DNA of 37,892 nucleotides from Balneolales bacterium (lineage in GTDB: Bacteria > Bacteroidota > Rhodothermia > Balneolales > Cyclonatronaceae), in the NCBI GenBank assembly GCA_007125355.1, contig SLDG01000217.1, positions 1-37,892 on the forward strand, read 5' to 3'. The notes under the pieces were generated by a model that had not been told where the DNA came from, did not search any database, and saw nothing but the letters and a program-made list of their open reading frames with translations. A program made the translations under genes and the position numbers. Each line of letters opens with the position of its first letter. Positions within the stretch are counted from its first letter, which is position 1. Positions 17,488-26,933 of the stretch are shown here, one piece after another.

Positions 17488-18619
17488 AATCGTGCAAAAA
17501 GGCAAATCGCGTCCGGAAATGGTCATCAATATGGGGCCTCAGCATCCATCAACGCACGGTGTACTTCGGCTTGAGGTAACGTTAGATGGCGAGCTTGTAA
17601 CACACGTAAGGCCGCATATCGGTTATCTGCACCGTTGTTTCGAAAAATACGGCGAGTCGGTTGGGGATTACGGCATGGTAACGCCCTTCACTGACCGTAT
17701 GGATTATGTCTCGGCGATGAATCAGGAACACGGCTATGTAATCGCCATGGAAAGGCTGCTTGACATCGAGGTGCCGGAACGCGTGGAGTACATCCGGGTG
17801 ATTATGGCCGAGCTTCAACGAATTGCCAGCCATTTACTTGCCGTCGGTACATTCGGACTCGACCTCGGAGCATTCACTCCATTTCTATACGTATTTACCG
17901 AAAGGGAGAAAATCCTCGATATCTTCGAAAAAAGTTCCGGCGCGCGTCTGCTCTACAATTACATGTGCATAGGCGGATTAATGCGGGATGTTGATGACGA
18001 TTTCAAAAAAGACACAGAGGAATTTGTACGCACATTCAGGCCAAAAATTACAGAACTACAAAACCTGCTTACCTACAATTCCATTTTCATTAAACGTACT
18101 GCACATATTGGTGTGCTGCCCCCAAAAGTGGCGTTGAATTATGCTGCCTCCGGACCGGTATTGCGAGGTTCGGGCGTAAAATGGGACCTCCGCAAAAACA
18201 ACCCCTACTCCATTTACGACCGTTTCGATTTCGACATCCCCGTTGGAGAAGGTGAAGTCGGTACACTCGGCGATTGCTGGGACCGCTACATTGTGCGGGT
18301 ACTTGAAATGGAAGAAAGCTGCAAAATAATTGAACAAGCTCTCGAAGCCATGCCCGACGAAGGCGATGTTCAGCAAAACGTACCAAAGCGCGTCCGTACC
18401 AAGCCGGGCGAAATTTATGCCCGAACCGAAACTCCACGCGGCGAACTCGGGTATTATATCATCAGCGACACATCCGCCAAACCCTACCGTATTAAAGCAC
18501 GGGCACCGAGTTTTGTGAACCTGAGCCTGCTCCCTGCCATCTCGCGCGGAAGCCTGATGTCGGATTTGGTAGCCATAGTGGGCAGCATAGACATTGTACT
18601 TGGGGAGGTTGACCGATGA
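17480..18619 (+). CDS. nuoD: NADH-quinone oxidoreductase subunit D
   Basis: 379 residues from the ATG at 17480 ([19 protein letters not shown]). The frame is open upstream inside nuoC, but that part is non-homologous, and GGTGGAGGCG precedes this ATG. It contains the quinone-site loop [13 protein letters not shown], the [12 protein letters not shown] motif with a conserved quinone-pocket His, and the C-terminal [12 protein letters not shown] ending typical of NuoD. It is related to the [NiFe]-hydrogenase large subunit without the metal-binding Cys. It overlaps nuoC by 8 nt and nuoH by 4 nt (ATGA). Confidence 0.97.
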   Translation: MIEIVQKGKSRPEMVINMGPQHPSTHGVLRLEVTLDGELVTHVRPHIGYLHRCFEKYGESVGDYGMVTPFTDRMDYVSAMNQEHGYVIAMERLLDIEVPERVEYIRVIMAELQRIASHLLAVGTFGLDLGAFTPFLYVFTEREKILDIFEKSSGARLLYNYMCIGGLMRDVDDDFKKDTEEFVRTFRPKITELQNLLTYNSIFIKRTAHIGVLPPKVALNYAASGPVLRGSGVKWDLRKNNPYSIYDRFDFDIPVGEGEVGTLGDCWDRYIVRVLEMEESCKIIEQALEAMPDEGDVQQNVPKRVRTKPGEIYARTETPRGELGYYIISDTSAKPYRIKARAPSFVNLSLLPAISRGSLMSDLVAIVGSIDIVLGEVDR

Positions 18620-19629
18620 CATGGCTCGAATCTTTACCATTGGCTGTTTTTGTGATGATTCCCCTTGTCATCATCCTCATTTACGCTCTGTTCGCCATTT
18701 GGATGGAGCGCAAGGTTGCGGGATTTATTCAGGACCGTCTTGGTCCGATGCGTGTCGGAGGCTGGCACGGATGGGCACAGTCGTTTGCTGATTTGCTCAA
18801 ACTCATCCAAAAAGAGGATATCATTCCCGCAGAGGCAAGTAAATTCCTGTTTCGTTTCGCTCCTTTCCTCATGTTCGCGGCTTCTTATGCTGCTTTCGCC
18901 GTGATTCCATTCAGCAGCGCGTACATGGGAAGCAATATAGATATCGGTGTTTTTTACCTGCTTGCAATTACATCGCTGCTAACAATCAGTGTGATAATGG
19001 CGGGATGGGCGTCGAATAACAAATGGTCGTTGTTGGGCGCCATGCGTACGGCCGCGCAGATGGTCAGCTACGAAGTTCCAACTATAATGGCAGTACTTTC
19101 AGTGATTATTGTGGCCGGTTCGCTCAATCTTATGACCGTTACCGAAATGCAGTCGGGCAACGATACACTTGGATTCCTGCCCAATTGGCTCATTTTCCAG
19201 AACCCGTTTTTGTTGGTGGCATTCGTGATTTTCTTTATTTCCATTTTAGCTGAATCGCACAGGGTTCCGTTTGACCTTCCTGAGTCGGAATCGGAACTGG
19301 TAGCCGGATTCCAGACCGAATATTCCGGTATGCGCTGGGCTATGTTCATGCTCGCGGAATATGCCGACATGCTGTTGCTTTCATTGCTTGGCGCGGTGCT
19401 GTTTTTTGGGGGATGGAACAGTCCCTTTGGCGGATTCATGGATGGCCCGATTTGGGGATTCTTCTGGTTCATGTTCAAAGGCATGATATTGGTTTTTGTA
19501 ATGATGTGGATTCGTTGGACACTCCCCCGATACCGGGTTGATCAACTCATGTATTTATGCTGGAGTATTCTTATCCCACTGTCATTCATCAATTTTGTAC
19601 TGATTGCATTGTGGGAGATGCTTTTTTAA
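18616..19629 (+). CDS. nuoH: NADH-quinone oxidoreductase subunit H
   Basis: 337 residues with about eight membrane helices. Conserved segments include [19 protein letters not shown] near the start of the quinone channel. The charged loop [18 protein letters not shown] followed by [18 protein letters not shown] carries the acidic residues proposed to link quinone chemistry to the proton path. It overlaps nuoD by ATGA and is followed 18 nt later by nuoI. Confidence 0.97.
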   Translation: MTWLESLPLAVFVMIPLVIILIYALFAIWMERKVAGFIQDRLGPMRVGGWHGWAQSFADLLKLIQKEDIIPAEASKFLFRFAPFLMFAASYAAFAVIPFSSAYMGSNIDIGVFYLLAITSLLTISVIMAGWASNNKWSLLGAMRTAAQMVSYEVPTIMAVLSVIIVAGSLNLMTVTEMQSGNDTLGFLPNWLIFQNPFLLVAFVIFFISILAESHRVPFDLPESESELVAGFQTEYSGMRWAMFMLAEYADMLLLSLLGAVLFFGGWNSPFGGFMDGPIWGFFWFMFKGMILVFVMMWIRWTLPRYRVDQLMYLCWSILIPLSFINFVLIALWEMLF

Positions 19630-19647
19630 AGGATTCAGAAATACAAT

Positions 19648-20823
19648 ATGGTACATAGTTTTAAACAAGGCTGGCAGACATTAAAGAGCATCTTTACTGG
19701 GATGGGGATAACCATCCGCCATTTTTTCGGTCCTTCGGTAACATTACAGTATCCGGATGAAAGAGATGTACTACCAAAACTTGCCCGCAGCAAACTGTTT
19801 GTAAATATTGATGATTGCATTGGATGCAATCTGTGCGCCAGAGCATGCCCCGTTAACTGTATTGACATAGAAACGGTTAAAGCCGGCGCGGACGTAGATT
19901 TGGGAAAGACCTCAAATGGCAGCCAAAAACGTTTATGGATTTCCCGTTTCGTCATTGATATGGCCAAGTGTATGTACTGCGATTTATGTACATATCCGTG
20001 TCCGACCGATTGTATTTATATGGTTCAGGAATATGAATATTCTGACTTTAACCGCGATAATCTGGTCTATAAATTCAGCAACCTTACCCCGGAAAAAATT
20101 GCTGAAGTGAAAGAAACGGCAAGGATTGAAGCTGAAGAAGCTGAGAAAAAGAAAGCCGAAGAAGCCGCAGCCAAAGCTGCCAGGGCGAGTAAAGCTTCTG
20201 ATTCACGGCCGTCATCTGTACCAGGTGCCGCAAGAGGTATCCCGGGATCAGCAAAAGGAATCCCCGGGAAAGCTAAAGGAATTCCGGGCGCATCAAAAGG
20301 GGTGCCGGGCAAGGCTCAAGGTATTCCCGGTGCTGCGAAAAGCATCCCTGGAAAAGCTAAAGGGATACCGGGTGCGGCGAAAGGAGTACCCGGCAAAGCA
20401 AAGAGTATCCCCGGAACAGCGAAAGGAGTACCGGGTGCCGCTAAAAGTGTCCCAACTGCGGCCAAAGGCGTACCGGGTAAAGCAAAGGGTGTTCCGGGTG
20501 CGGCGAAAGGAGTTCCCGGCAAAGCCAAAAGCGTTCCAACCGCGGCTAAGAACGTGCCAGGTAAAGCAAAGAGTATTCCCGGAACTGCAAAGGGAGTGCC
20601 CGGGAAGGCTAAAAGTGTTCCAACTTCAGCCAAAAGCGTGCCCGGGAAGGCAAAGAGTGTCCCCGGTACAGCTAAGAGCGTACCAGGAAAAGCAAAAGGG
20701 GTTCCCGGCAAAGCAAAAGGAGTTCCGGGTGGCGGAGCTGCCAAGGTTCCGGGCAAATCTACTGCAAAACAAGTACCGGGCAAAAAACCGCCAAAAGAAA
20801 ATAAAGACAACAATACCGACTGA
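19648..20823 (+). CDS. nuoI: NADH-quinone oxidoreductase subunit I with a long basic heptad-repeat tail
   Basis: 391 residues, about twice the usual NuoI length. Residues 1-145 are a normal NuoI with two 4Fe-4S motifs (C57, C60, C63, C67 and C108, C111, C114, C118), carrying clusters N6a/N6b. An Ala/Glu/Lys-rich helix (about 145-185) leads into 24 unbroken heptads of type [VI]PGxAK[GS] (residues 191-358), then a degenerate basic end. The tail adds dozens of lysines and should be cytoplasmic. Synonymous codons vary among repeats, so the peptide pattern appears maintained. The stop overlaps nuoJ by 1 nt (TGATG). The core function is certain; the role of the tail is unknown. It might bind anionic lipid, nucleic acid or a partner protein. 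Confidence 0.95.
   Translation: MVHSFKQGWQTLKSIFTGMGITIRHFFGPSVTLQYPDERDVLPKLARSKLFVNIDDCIGCNLCARACPVNCIDIETVKAGADVDLGKTSNGSQKRLWISRFVIDMAKCMYCDLCTYPCPTDCIYMVQEYEYSDFNRDNLVYKFSNLTPEKIAEVKETARIEAEEAEKKKAEEAAAKAARASKASDSRPSSVPGAARGIPGSAKGIPGKAKGIPGASKGVPGKAQGIPGAAKSIPGKAKGIPGAAKGVPGKAKSIPGTAKGVPGAAKSVPTAAKGVPGKAKGVPGAAKGVPGKAKSVPTAAKNVPGKAKSIPGTAKGVPGKAKSVPTSAKSVPGKAKSVPGTAKSVPGKAKGVPGKAKGVPGGGAAKVPGKSTAKQVPGKKPPKENKDNNTD
20218..20721 (+). repeat. 24 tandem 21-bp repeats inside nuoI
   Basis: Exactly 24 in-frame units of 21 bp encode heptads such as VPGKAKG, IPGTAKG and VPTAAKG. Lys and Ala/Thr alternate at the fourth position in most units. VPT appears at units 12, 16 and 20, giving a higher-order period of four heptads (84 bp). 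Third-codon positions differ widely between units. The reverse strand therefore shows long spurious open frames. Confidence 0.95.
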
Positions 20824-21326
20824 TGGAATTAACAACTCTTTTATTTTACTTCTTTTCACTGCTCACTATTGGCAGTGCCATTTTCATGGTGTTCAGTAAA
20901 AACATCGTTCATGCCGCATTCGCGTTGATGTTTACCCTTCTTGGCGTAGCAGCACTTTATGTGTTGCTGTTTGCAGATTTCATCGCGGCAACCCAAATTT
21001 TGGTCTATGTCGGGGGAATTCTCATCCTCATCCTTTTCGGCGTGATGCTCACCACAAAGGGCTTCACCGACAACCTGAAAACACTGACCACAAACCTGCG
21101 TCCTGTTTCTGTTGTCATGACCCTCGTTGCGGCCGGAATGATATATGTACTGCTTACCACAACATGGCCTGTAGCAGAAATAGCAGAACCCGAAGGTACC
21201 ATCACCGGGCTTGGCACACTCTTGTTGAAAGAATACATCCTGCCGTTTCAGGTAACCGGGGTACTGTTGCTCGTCGCCATTATTGGCGCGCTGCTGATGG
21301 CAACCAAAGTTAAACATCAACAATAA
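20823..21326 (+). CDS. nuoJ: NADH-quinone oxidoreductase subunit J
   Basis: 167 residues with five membrane helices. The conserved third-helix region, ADFIAATQILVYVGGILILILFGVML, contains the pi-bulge Tyr/Gly motif typical of NuoJ. It is a membrane-arm subunit next to NuoK and NuoA. Start and nuoI stop share a base (TGATG); nuoK follows after 15 nt. Confidence 0.95.
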   Translation: MELTTLLFYFFSLLTIGSAIFMVFSKNIVHAAFALMFTLLGVAALYVLLFADFIAATQILVYVGGILILILFGVMLTTKGFTDNLKTLTTNLRPVSVVMTLVAAGMIYVLLTTTWPVAEIAEPEGTITGLGTLLLKEYILPFQVTGVLLLVAIIGALLMATKVKHQQ

Positions 21327-21341
21327 AAAGCGCTCAGAATC

Positions 21342-21677
21342 ATGGAAAATGAACTTATTCAATGGCTGTCGCAACCGGGGTTAACCCACTACCTGATGAT
21401 CGGGGCGTTATTGTTTTGCATCGGTATCACACTTGTCCTCACACGAAGGAACGTGATTATGATTCTAATGGGGATTGAGCTCATCCTGAATTCCGTAAAC
21501 CTGAATTTTATCGCGTTCAGCCGGTTCAGTGTCATTACACTCGACGGCCACCTGACCGCTTTATTCCTGATCATACTTGCCGCCGCCGAAGCCGCAGTTG
21601 CACTCGCCATTGTCCTCAATATCTATAATCGTTTCAAAACCATAGATATCGACGAAATAAGCTTATTGAAAGGGTAA
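21342..21677 (+). CDS. nuoK: NADH-quinone oxidoreductase subunit K
   Basis: 111 residues with three membrane helices. The conserved membrane glutamates lie in IMILMGIELILNSVNLNF and in LIILAAAEAAVALAIVLNIY, the proton-path residues of NuoK (MrpC-like). It is followed 6 nt later by nuoL. Confidence 0.96.
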   Translation: MENELIQWLSQPGLTHYLMIGALLFCIGITLVLTRRNVIMILMGIELILNSVNLNFIAFSRFSVITLDGHLTALFLIILAAAEAAVALAIVLNIYNRFKTIDIDEISLLKG

Positions 21678-21683
21678 TCGCGT

Positions 21684-23744
21684 ATGGAGCAAAGCATGTT
21701 ACATCTTTCCCTTCTCATTCTTTTCATCCCGCTTGCCGGGTTCCTGATTCTTGTATTCTTCGGCAAAAAACTGCCCCGACAGGGCGATTGGCTCGGAACC
21801 TCCCTCATTGGAATAACCCTGCTTATGGCGCTTTATATGCTTATAAGTAAAATTTCTTCCATGTCCACCGAGACACTCACCTATTCGGCTTCATGGGTTA
21901 TTCTGAGAAATTCATCTTTTGGCGCCACGAGTATTGACCTTGGGTTTATGATAGACAATCTCACAGTTGTGATGCTTGTTGTGGTGATGCTCGTCAGTTT
22001 TCTGGTGCATCTGTTTTCTATCGGTTACATGAAGGGGGATGCCCGCTACTCCCGCTATTTTGCGTATTTGGGATTGTTCACATTTTCAATGACCGGCATC
22101 GTGCTGACCCACAACCTGTTGATGATGTATATCTTCTGGGAGTTGGTTGGCGTAAGCTCCTATCTGTTAATTGGATTCTGGTACGAGAAAAAATCAGCCA
22201 CTAACGCGGCATCCAAAGCGTTTATCGTTAACCGGATTGGGGATGCGGGGATGTTTATCGGGATCATGATTCTGTTCATCCACTTCTCCACATTTACATT
22301 TGAACCGATTTTCAGCGGACTTGCCGCCGGTGACCTTCCCTTCCAAAGCACGGCTTGGTTAACGGCAGCCGGAATTCTCATTTTCTGTGGTGCAGTCGGT
22401 AAATCCGCGCAGTTCCCGCTTCATGTGTGGCTGCCCGATGCGATGGAAGGCCCGACGCCCGTGAGCGCGCTCATCCATGCGGCTACCATGGTCGCTGCCG
22501 GTGTGTATCTGATTGCACGAATGTTCCCGATGCTCACTGCCGAGGCGCTGATTGTTATCGCGTACATTGGCGCCATCACAGCTCTTATTGCAGCTACCAT
22601 AGCGCTTACGCAATACGATATTAAAAAAGTACTGGCGTATTCTACCATTAGTCAGCTTGGCTTTATGGTTATGGCGCTCGGGCTTGGAGCGTTCGCCGCC
22701 GGATTCATGCACCTGGTTACCCACGCCGCTTTCAAAGCCGGCCTATTCCTCGGCGCCGGAAGTGTAATCTTTGCCATGCACAACGCCCTGCACAAGAAAA
22801 ACGACCATCATACCGATGCGCAGGATATCCGGAACATGGGCGGACTCAAAAGCAGGATGCCCGTCACCTATTGGACATTCCTCATTTTTACGCTTGCCAT
22901 TGCCGGTGTTCCGCTGACTTCCGGTTTCCTCAGTAAAGACGAAATTCTCGCAGGCACATTGGCATTCAGCTCGCTGAACGGACATTATCTGCTCCCAATC
23001 ATCGCGTTCACGGTTGCCGGAATGACCGCTTTCTACATGTTCCGTTTGTTCATTCTCACTTTCCACGGCAATCACGCCGACGAAAGCCGGATTTCCGGTT
23101 TGATGGAATCGCCACTGACCATGACCATCCCGCTGCTGATTCTGGCAGGGCTTTCTACATTCGTTTTTTACAGTTTCAATCCGCTCGGTGCATCGGGTGG
23201 ATGGTTCTTCAGCGCCATTGAGCGTCCGGCGAGCATGATTCCCGAAGCCCTGCAACCTGCAAGTGCCGAAATCTTTAATCAGGCAGTAAAAGCGCTGCAC
23301 ACTCCGGCGCTGATCCTGTCTGTTCTGATAGCCGGTGCCGGTATTTTTGGGGCAGTTTGGGTTTATGAATGGAAAAAGTCAAGCGCGGATGTCATCTCCC
23401 AAAATTTCGGTGCTTTATACAAGGGCGCTTTCAACAAATGGTATTTCGATGAAATGTACCAATACGTTTTTGTCGGCGGTACATTCATCCTCACAAAAAT
23501 ATTACGATGGTTCGATGAAAAGATTATCGACGGAATCGTAAACGGAGCGGCAACACTTTCCGAAAGATTCTCTGTTATGAACCGCTGGTTTGACGAGAAT
23601 ATCATTGACGGCCTGGTGAATTTCACCGCATGGTTCATGGGAATTTTAGGATTTGTACTGCGCAGACTCCAAACAGGAAAAATTCAACACTACCTGGCCT
23701 TCGTGGTTCTGGGGGTACTCGTTTTTTACTTCATATTTGTCTGA
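21684..23744 (+). CDS. nuoL: NADH-quinone oxidoreductase subunit L
   Basis: 686 residues, a typical NuoL with about 16 membrane helices. It is antiporter-like, with the proton-channel Glu in YIFWELVGVSSYLLIGFWYEK and Lys in AVGKSAQFPLHVWLPDAMEGPTPVSALIHAAT. The C-terminal segment that forms the long lateral helix carries a 26-residue internal duplication (RWFDEKIIDGIVNG ... RWFDENIIDGLVN), similar to what I recall for other NuoL C-termini in this group. It is the distal proton pump of complex I. Confidence 0.97.
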   Translation: MEQSMLHLSLLILFIPLAGFLILVFFGKKLPRQGDWLGTSLIGITLLMALYMLISKISSMSTETLTYSASWVILRNSSFGATSIDLGFMIDNLTVVMLVVVMLVSFLVHLFSIGYMKGDARYSRYFAYLGLFTFSMTGIVLTHNLLMMYIFWELVGVSSYLLIGFWYEKKSATNAASKAFIVNRIGDAGMFIGIMILFIHFSTFTFEPIFSGLAAGDLPFQSTAWLTAAGILIFCGAVGKSAQFPLHVWLPDAMEGPTPVSALIHAATMVAAGVYLIARMFPMLTAEALIVIAYIGAITALIAATIALTQYDIKKVLAYSTISQLGFMVMALGLGAFAAGFMHLVTHAAFKAGLFLGAGSVIFAMHNALHKKNDHHTDAQDIRNMGGLKSRMPVTYWTFLIFTLAIAGVPLTSGFLSKDEILAGTLAFSSLNGHYLLPIIAFTVAGMTAFYMFRLFILTFHGNHADESRISGLMESPLTMTIPLLILAGLSTFVFYSFNPLGASGGWFFSAIERPASMIPEALQPASAEIFNQAVKALHTPALILSVLIAGAGIFGAVWVYEWKKSSADVISQNFGALYKGAFNKWYFDEMYQYVFVGGTFILTKILRWFDEKIIDGIVNGAATLSERFSVMNRWFDENIIDGLVNFTAWFMGILGFVLRRLQTGKIQHYLAFVVLGVLVFYFIFV

Positions 23745-23787
23745 TAATTCAATGTTTGTAAGAATTACTTTAATGTAGGTTTATGAT

Positions 23788-25374
23788 ATGGAACTTCAAT
23801 TTTTAGGAATAGGCATACTCACCTGGATACTCTTTCTGCCGATTGCAGGCCTTATTATCATCCTGCTGATTCCGGGTGACAAATTAAAGGCTATTCGGAT
23901 TACCGCAACGGCCATTACCGGCATACAGGTTATTCTTGCTGCCGTAATTTTCAGGCATTTCGACCGTGCTATTGAAGGCATAAACTCCATCGAAGGCTTT
24001 CAGTTTGTAGAAAAATACAGGTGGATTACCGTCGAAGCCGTGCCGTGGTTTGGTCGCATAGAAATCAACTACTTCCTCGGAATTGACGGCCTGAGTGTGC
24101 TTATGGTCATCCTAACCGCGTTGATAGGTTTCATTGGCGCGATTTCATCATGGACAATCAAAAAACAGGTAAAGGGATATTTCGCCCTGTACATGCTGCT
24201 TGTTACTGGTATGATGGGCGTTTTCGTAGCCCTCGACTTTTTCCTCTTTTTTATTTTTTGGGAAGTAATGCTCCTGCCCATGTATTTCCTCATTGGCATC
24301 TGGGGCGGCCCGAGAAGAGAATACGCTGCCATCAAATTTTTCCTCTACACATTTGTCGGCGGTATTTTGATGATGCTTGTGATGCTTGCACTATATTTCA
24401 GTGTGGCCGTGCCCGATCCCGAAACCGGCGAAATGTATCACACCTTCAACATCCTGCACATGATGAATCCCGCCTACTATGTCGAGGGTTCCATACTTGC
24501 CGGCGTAGATACCACATGGCGCTATGTCGCGTGGATGGCATTGTTCATAAATTTCGCCATCAAAATCCCGCTGTTCCCGTTCCACACCTGGCTGCCCGAT
24601 GCCCACGTGGAAGCCCCGACCCCTATCAGTGTGATTCTGGCAGGCGTACTTTTGAAACTCGGAACCTACGGATTGTTGCGAATCAGCTTCCCGATTTTCC
24701 CGGACGCGACAATGTACTTCATGATTTTCATGGCCGTCTTAGGAATGATAAGCATTATTTACGGAGCCTTCTGTGCGCTTGCTCAGGATGATTTCAAAAA
24801 GCTGATTGCCTATTCTTCCATCAGTCACATGGGAATTGTGGTCATTGGTATTGCCGCGCTAAATACGCAGGGTATGGTCGGCGGCGTGCTGCAAATGTTC
24901 AATCACGGGATTATTACAGCCGTGCTTTTCCTGATGGTCGGCGTGGTGTACGACCGCACCGGCAAACGCGGGCTGTACGATTTTGGCGGCTTGGCGAATC
25001 AAATGCCAAAATACACCGGCATCGCCATGATAGGTTTATTCGCCGCACTTGGCCTGCCGGGATTAAATGGCTTTGTGAGTGAGCTGTTCTCTTTCCTTGG
25101 CGCATTCGAAGCTTACCGCTGGATTGCCATAGTTTCTGTCTTTGGCATCATCATAACAGCCGGTTACATTTTATGGACACTCCAACGTGTTTTCCTTGGC
25201 AACACACCGGAACACCTTACAAGCCTGAAAGACCTCACCACCCGCGAAATGGTCTGCTTCGTGCCACTGATTATTCTCATAATCCTGCTTGGTGTATATC
25301 CTGCACCCGCCATTGAGCTTATGAATACCTCGCTGAGCTATCTAACTCAAATCGTGACCGTTCCGGCGTACTAA
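23788..25374 (+). CDS. nuoM: NADH-quinone oxidoreductase subunit M
   Basis: 528 residues, an antiporter-like proton pump with about 14 helices. The channel Glu is in FLFFIFWEVMLLPMYFLIGIWGG and the Lys in FAIKIPLFPFHTWLPDAHVEAPTPISV. The region DDFKKLIAYSSISHMGIVVIG is diagnostic of the family. It starts 43 nt after nuoL. Confidence 0.97.
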   Translation: MELQFLGIGILTWILFLPIAGLIIILLIPGDKLKAIRITATAITGIQVILAAVIFRHFDRAIEGINSIEGFQFVEKYRWITVEAVPWFGRIEINYFLGIDGLSVLMVILTALIGFIGAISSWTIKKQVKGYFALYMLLVTGMMGVFVALDFFLFFIFWEVMLLPMYFLIGIWGGPRREYAAIKFFLYTFVGGILMMLVMLALYFSVAVPDPETGEMYHTFNILHMMNPAYYVEGSILAGVDTTWRYVAWMALFINFAIKIPLFPFHTWLPDAHVEAPTPISVILAGVLLKLGTYGLLRISFPIFPDATMYFMIFMAVLGMISIIYGAFCALAQDDFKKLIAYSSISHMGIVVIGIAALNTQGMVGGVLQMFNHGIITAVLFLMVGVVYDRTGKRGLYDFGGLANQMPKYTGIAMIGLFAALGLPGLNGFVSELFSFLGAFEAYRWIAIVSVFGIIITAGYILWTLQRVFLGNTPEHLTSLKDLTTREMVCFVPLIILIILLGVYPAPAIELMNTSLSYLTQIVTVPAY

Positions 25375-25426
25375 GGTGAAAAAATATGACAGATTACAAG
25401 ATAAATTTAAATAAGATCTTAATTAC

Positions 25427-26911
25427 ATGAGCGAACATGTTCTGAATAGCATCGGATTATTTGTGCCTGAAATCATTCTGGTGGCATCGCTGTGTATTAT
25501 CATTGTGGCTGATCTCCTCCTGAAAAAACGCACACATGCAGGTGGATGGATCCTGCTGGCTTCTCTTGTGCTCTGCTTTTTCGCATTCAGTGCGCAATCG
25601 GGCATAAATACCTCTGCTTTTTTCGCGATGATTGCGGTTGATCCGTTTTCGGTGTTTTTTAAAGTAATTCTGGTGATTTCGGGGATTTTTATAGTGTTGT
25701 TTTCTATGCAGAATAAAGAGCTAATCCCCTATAAAAACCGCATTGGCGAATATTACATGCTTATTGCCGGCATGATGCTGGGCATGTTCCTTATGGTCAG
25801 TTCCACAAACTTGCTGATGATGTACCTCGCTTTTGAAATGACGAGTATCTGCTCGTATGTGCTTGTGGGATTCACCAAAAAATCCATTCGGTCGGCGGAG
25901 TCATCCATCAAGTACATCATTTACGGTTCGGTAAGTTCGGGGATTATGATTTACGGGATGTCGCTGATCTACGGGATGTCAGGCAGCCTGAATATTTTTG
26001 AAATCGGCGCCGCACTTTCAGGTTTGGAATCGGCGCCCATTTTTTCGATGGCCGTATTGATGATTACCGCGGGGATTGGATTTAAGATCGCGCTCGTGCC
26101 GTTCCATTTCTGGGCTCCTGATGTGTACGAAGGCGCTCCTATGGCCATCACCGCGCTTCTTGCCGTAACATCTAAAATCGCTGCCGTTGCCATGCTCATC
26201 AGGCTGTTCCGGGTTTCATTTACCGGTGTGGATGCCACAGGCATGATGGCCATCATCCCCGAAGGAATCCGCTGGGATATGATGCTTGCCGTAATGGCCG
26301 CCGCCGCCATGATTCTCGGTAATCTCGCAGCGCTTTGGCAGGATAACATCAAACGGATGCTTGCTTATTCGAGCATTGCCCATGCCGGTTATATTATTAT
26401 GGGCGTAGTGGTCCTCACCGATCAGGGCATTTCGGCTGTGATGCTCTACGCGTTTATGTACCTTTTTATGAATCTCGGCACGTTTTACATGGCTATGCTG
26501 TACGCCAACAAGTTCAGCACGGAATCCATAGAAGGCTACAAGGGTATAGGCTACCGAGCGCCATTTACCGCCGTTGCACTGACCATCTTTTTGGTGTCGC
26601 TTACCGGACTACCACCAACTGCAGGATTCATAGCCAAACTGTATATCTTCGGTGCTGCCATAAACGCCGGCTGGATTTGGCTGGTACTTGTTGCCGGTGT
26701 AATGACTATCGTATCGCTGTTTTACTACATCAGGGTCGCCCGAAATATGTTTTTGTACAAACCCGAAGGTGAAACCGAACCGGTGCGTTTTGATAATTTC
26801 ACAACAGCCATAGTTCTGTTACTGCTGACTCCTGTTCTTGTGCTCGGCGTTTACTTTACGCCTGTTCTTGAATTCATAAAACATTCGCTTGTCATGTTTG
26901 GAGTGCAATAA
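25427..26911 (+). CDS. nuoN: NADH-quinone oxidoreductase subunit N
   Basis: 494 residues with about 14 helices. It is the third antiporter-like subunit, with Glu in MMYLAFEMTSICSYVLVGF, Lys in GFKIALVPFHFWAPDVYEGAP and the DNIKRMLAYSSIAHAGYIIMG motif. It is the last nuo gene of the operon. No nuoE, nuoF or nuoG is seen anywhere in the window. The HEPN-like gene begins 22 nt downstream, so read-through is likely. Confidence 0.97.
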   Translation: MSEHVLNSIGLFVPEIILVASLCIIIVADLLLKKRTHAGGWILLASLVLCFFAFSAQSGINTSAFFAMIAVDPFSVFFKVILVISGIFIVLFSMQNKELIPYKNRIGEYYMLIAGMMLGMFLMVSSTNLLMMYLAFEMTSICSYVLVGFTKKSIRSAESSIKYIIYGSVSSGIMIYGMSLIYGMSGSLNIFEIGAALSGLESAPIFSMAVLMITAGIGFKIALVPFHFWAPDVYEGAPMAITALLAVTSKIAAVAMLIRLFRVSFTGVDATGMMAIIPEGIRWDMMLAVMAAAAMILGNLAALWQDNIKRMLAYSSIAHAGYIIMGVVVLTDQGISAVMLYAFMYLFMNLGTFYMAMLYANKFSTESIEGYKGIGYRAPFTAVALTIFLVSLTGLPPTAGFIAKLYIFGAAINAGWIWLVLVAGVMTIVSLFYYIRVARNMFLYKPEGETEPVRFDNFTTAIVLLLLTPVLVLGVYFTPVLEFIKHSLVMFGVQ

Positions 26912-26933
26912 TCAACCCGAATAAAATAACATT

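Noticed and set aside
18056-18640. Long minus-strand frames inside nuoD
   Set aside because: They are antisense to a fully conserved gene and resemble no family.
20316-20813. A 165-codon minus-strand open frame with a Pro/Gly/Phe-Ala repeat
   Set aside because: It is the reverse complement of the nuoI heptad repeat; a 21-bp in-frame repeat keeps other frames open by itself.
20126-20899. A 257-codon plus-strand frame rich in Arg, Lys and Gln overlapping nuoI and nuoJ
   Set aside because: It is a shifted frame of the same repeat, crossing two certain genes.
23500-23640. Internal 26-residue duplication in the NuoL C-terminus
   Set aside because: As far as I recall, similar repeats of the lateral-helix segment occur in other NuoL proteins, so it is probably ordinary.
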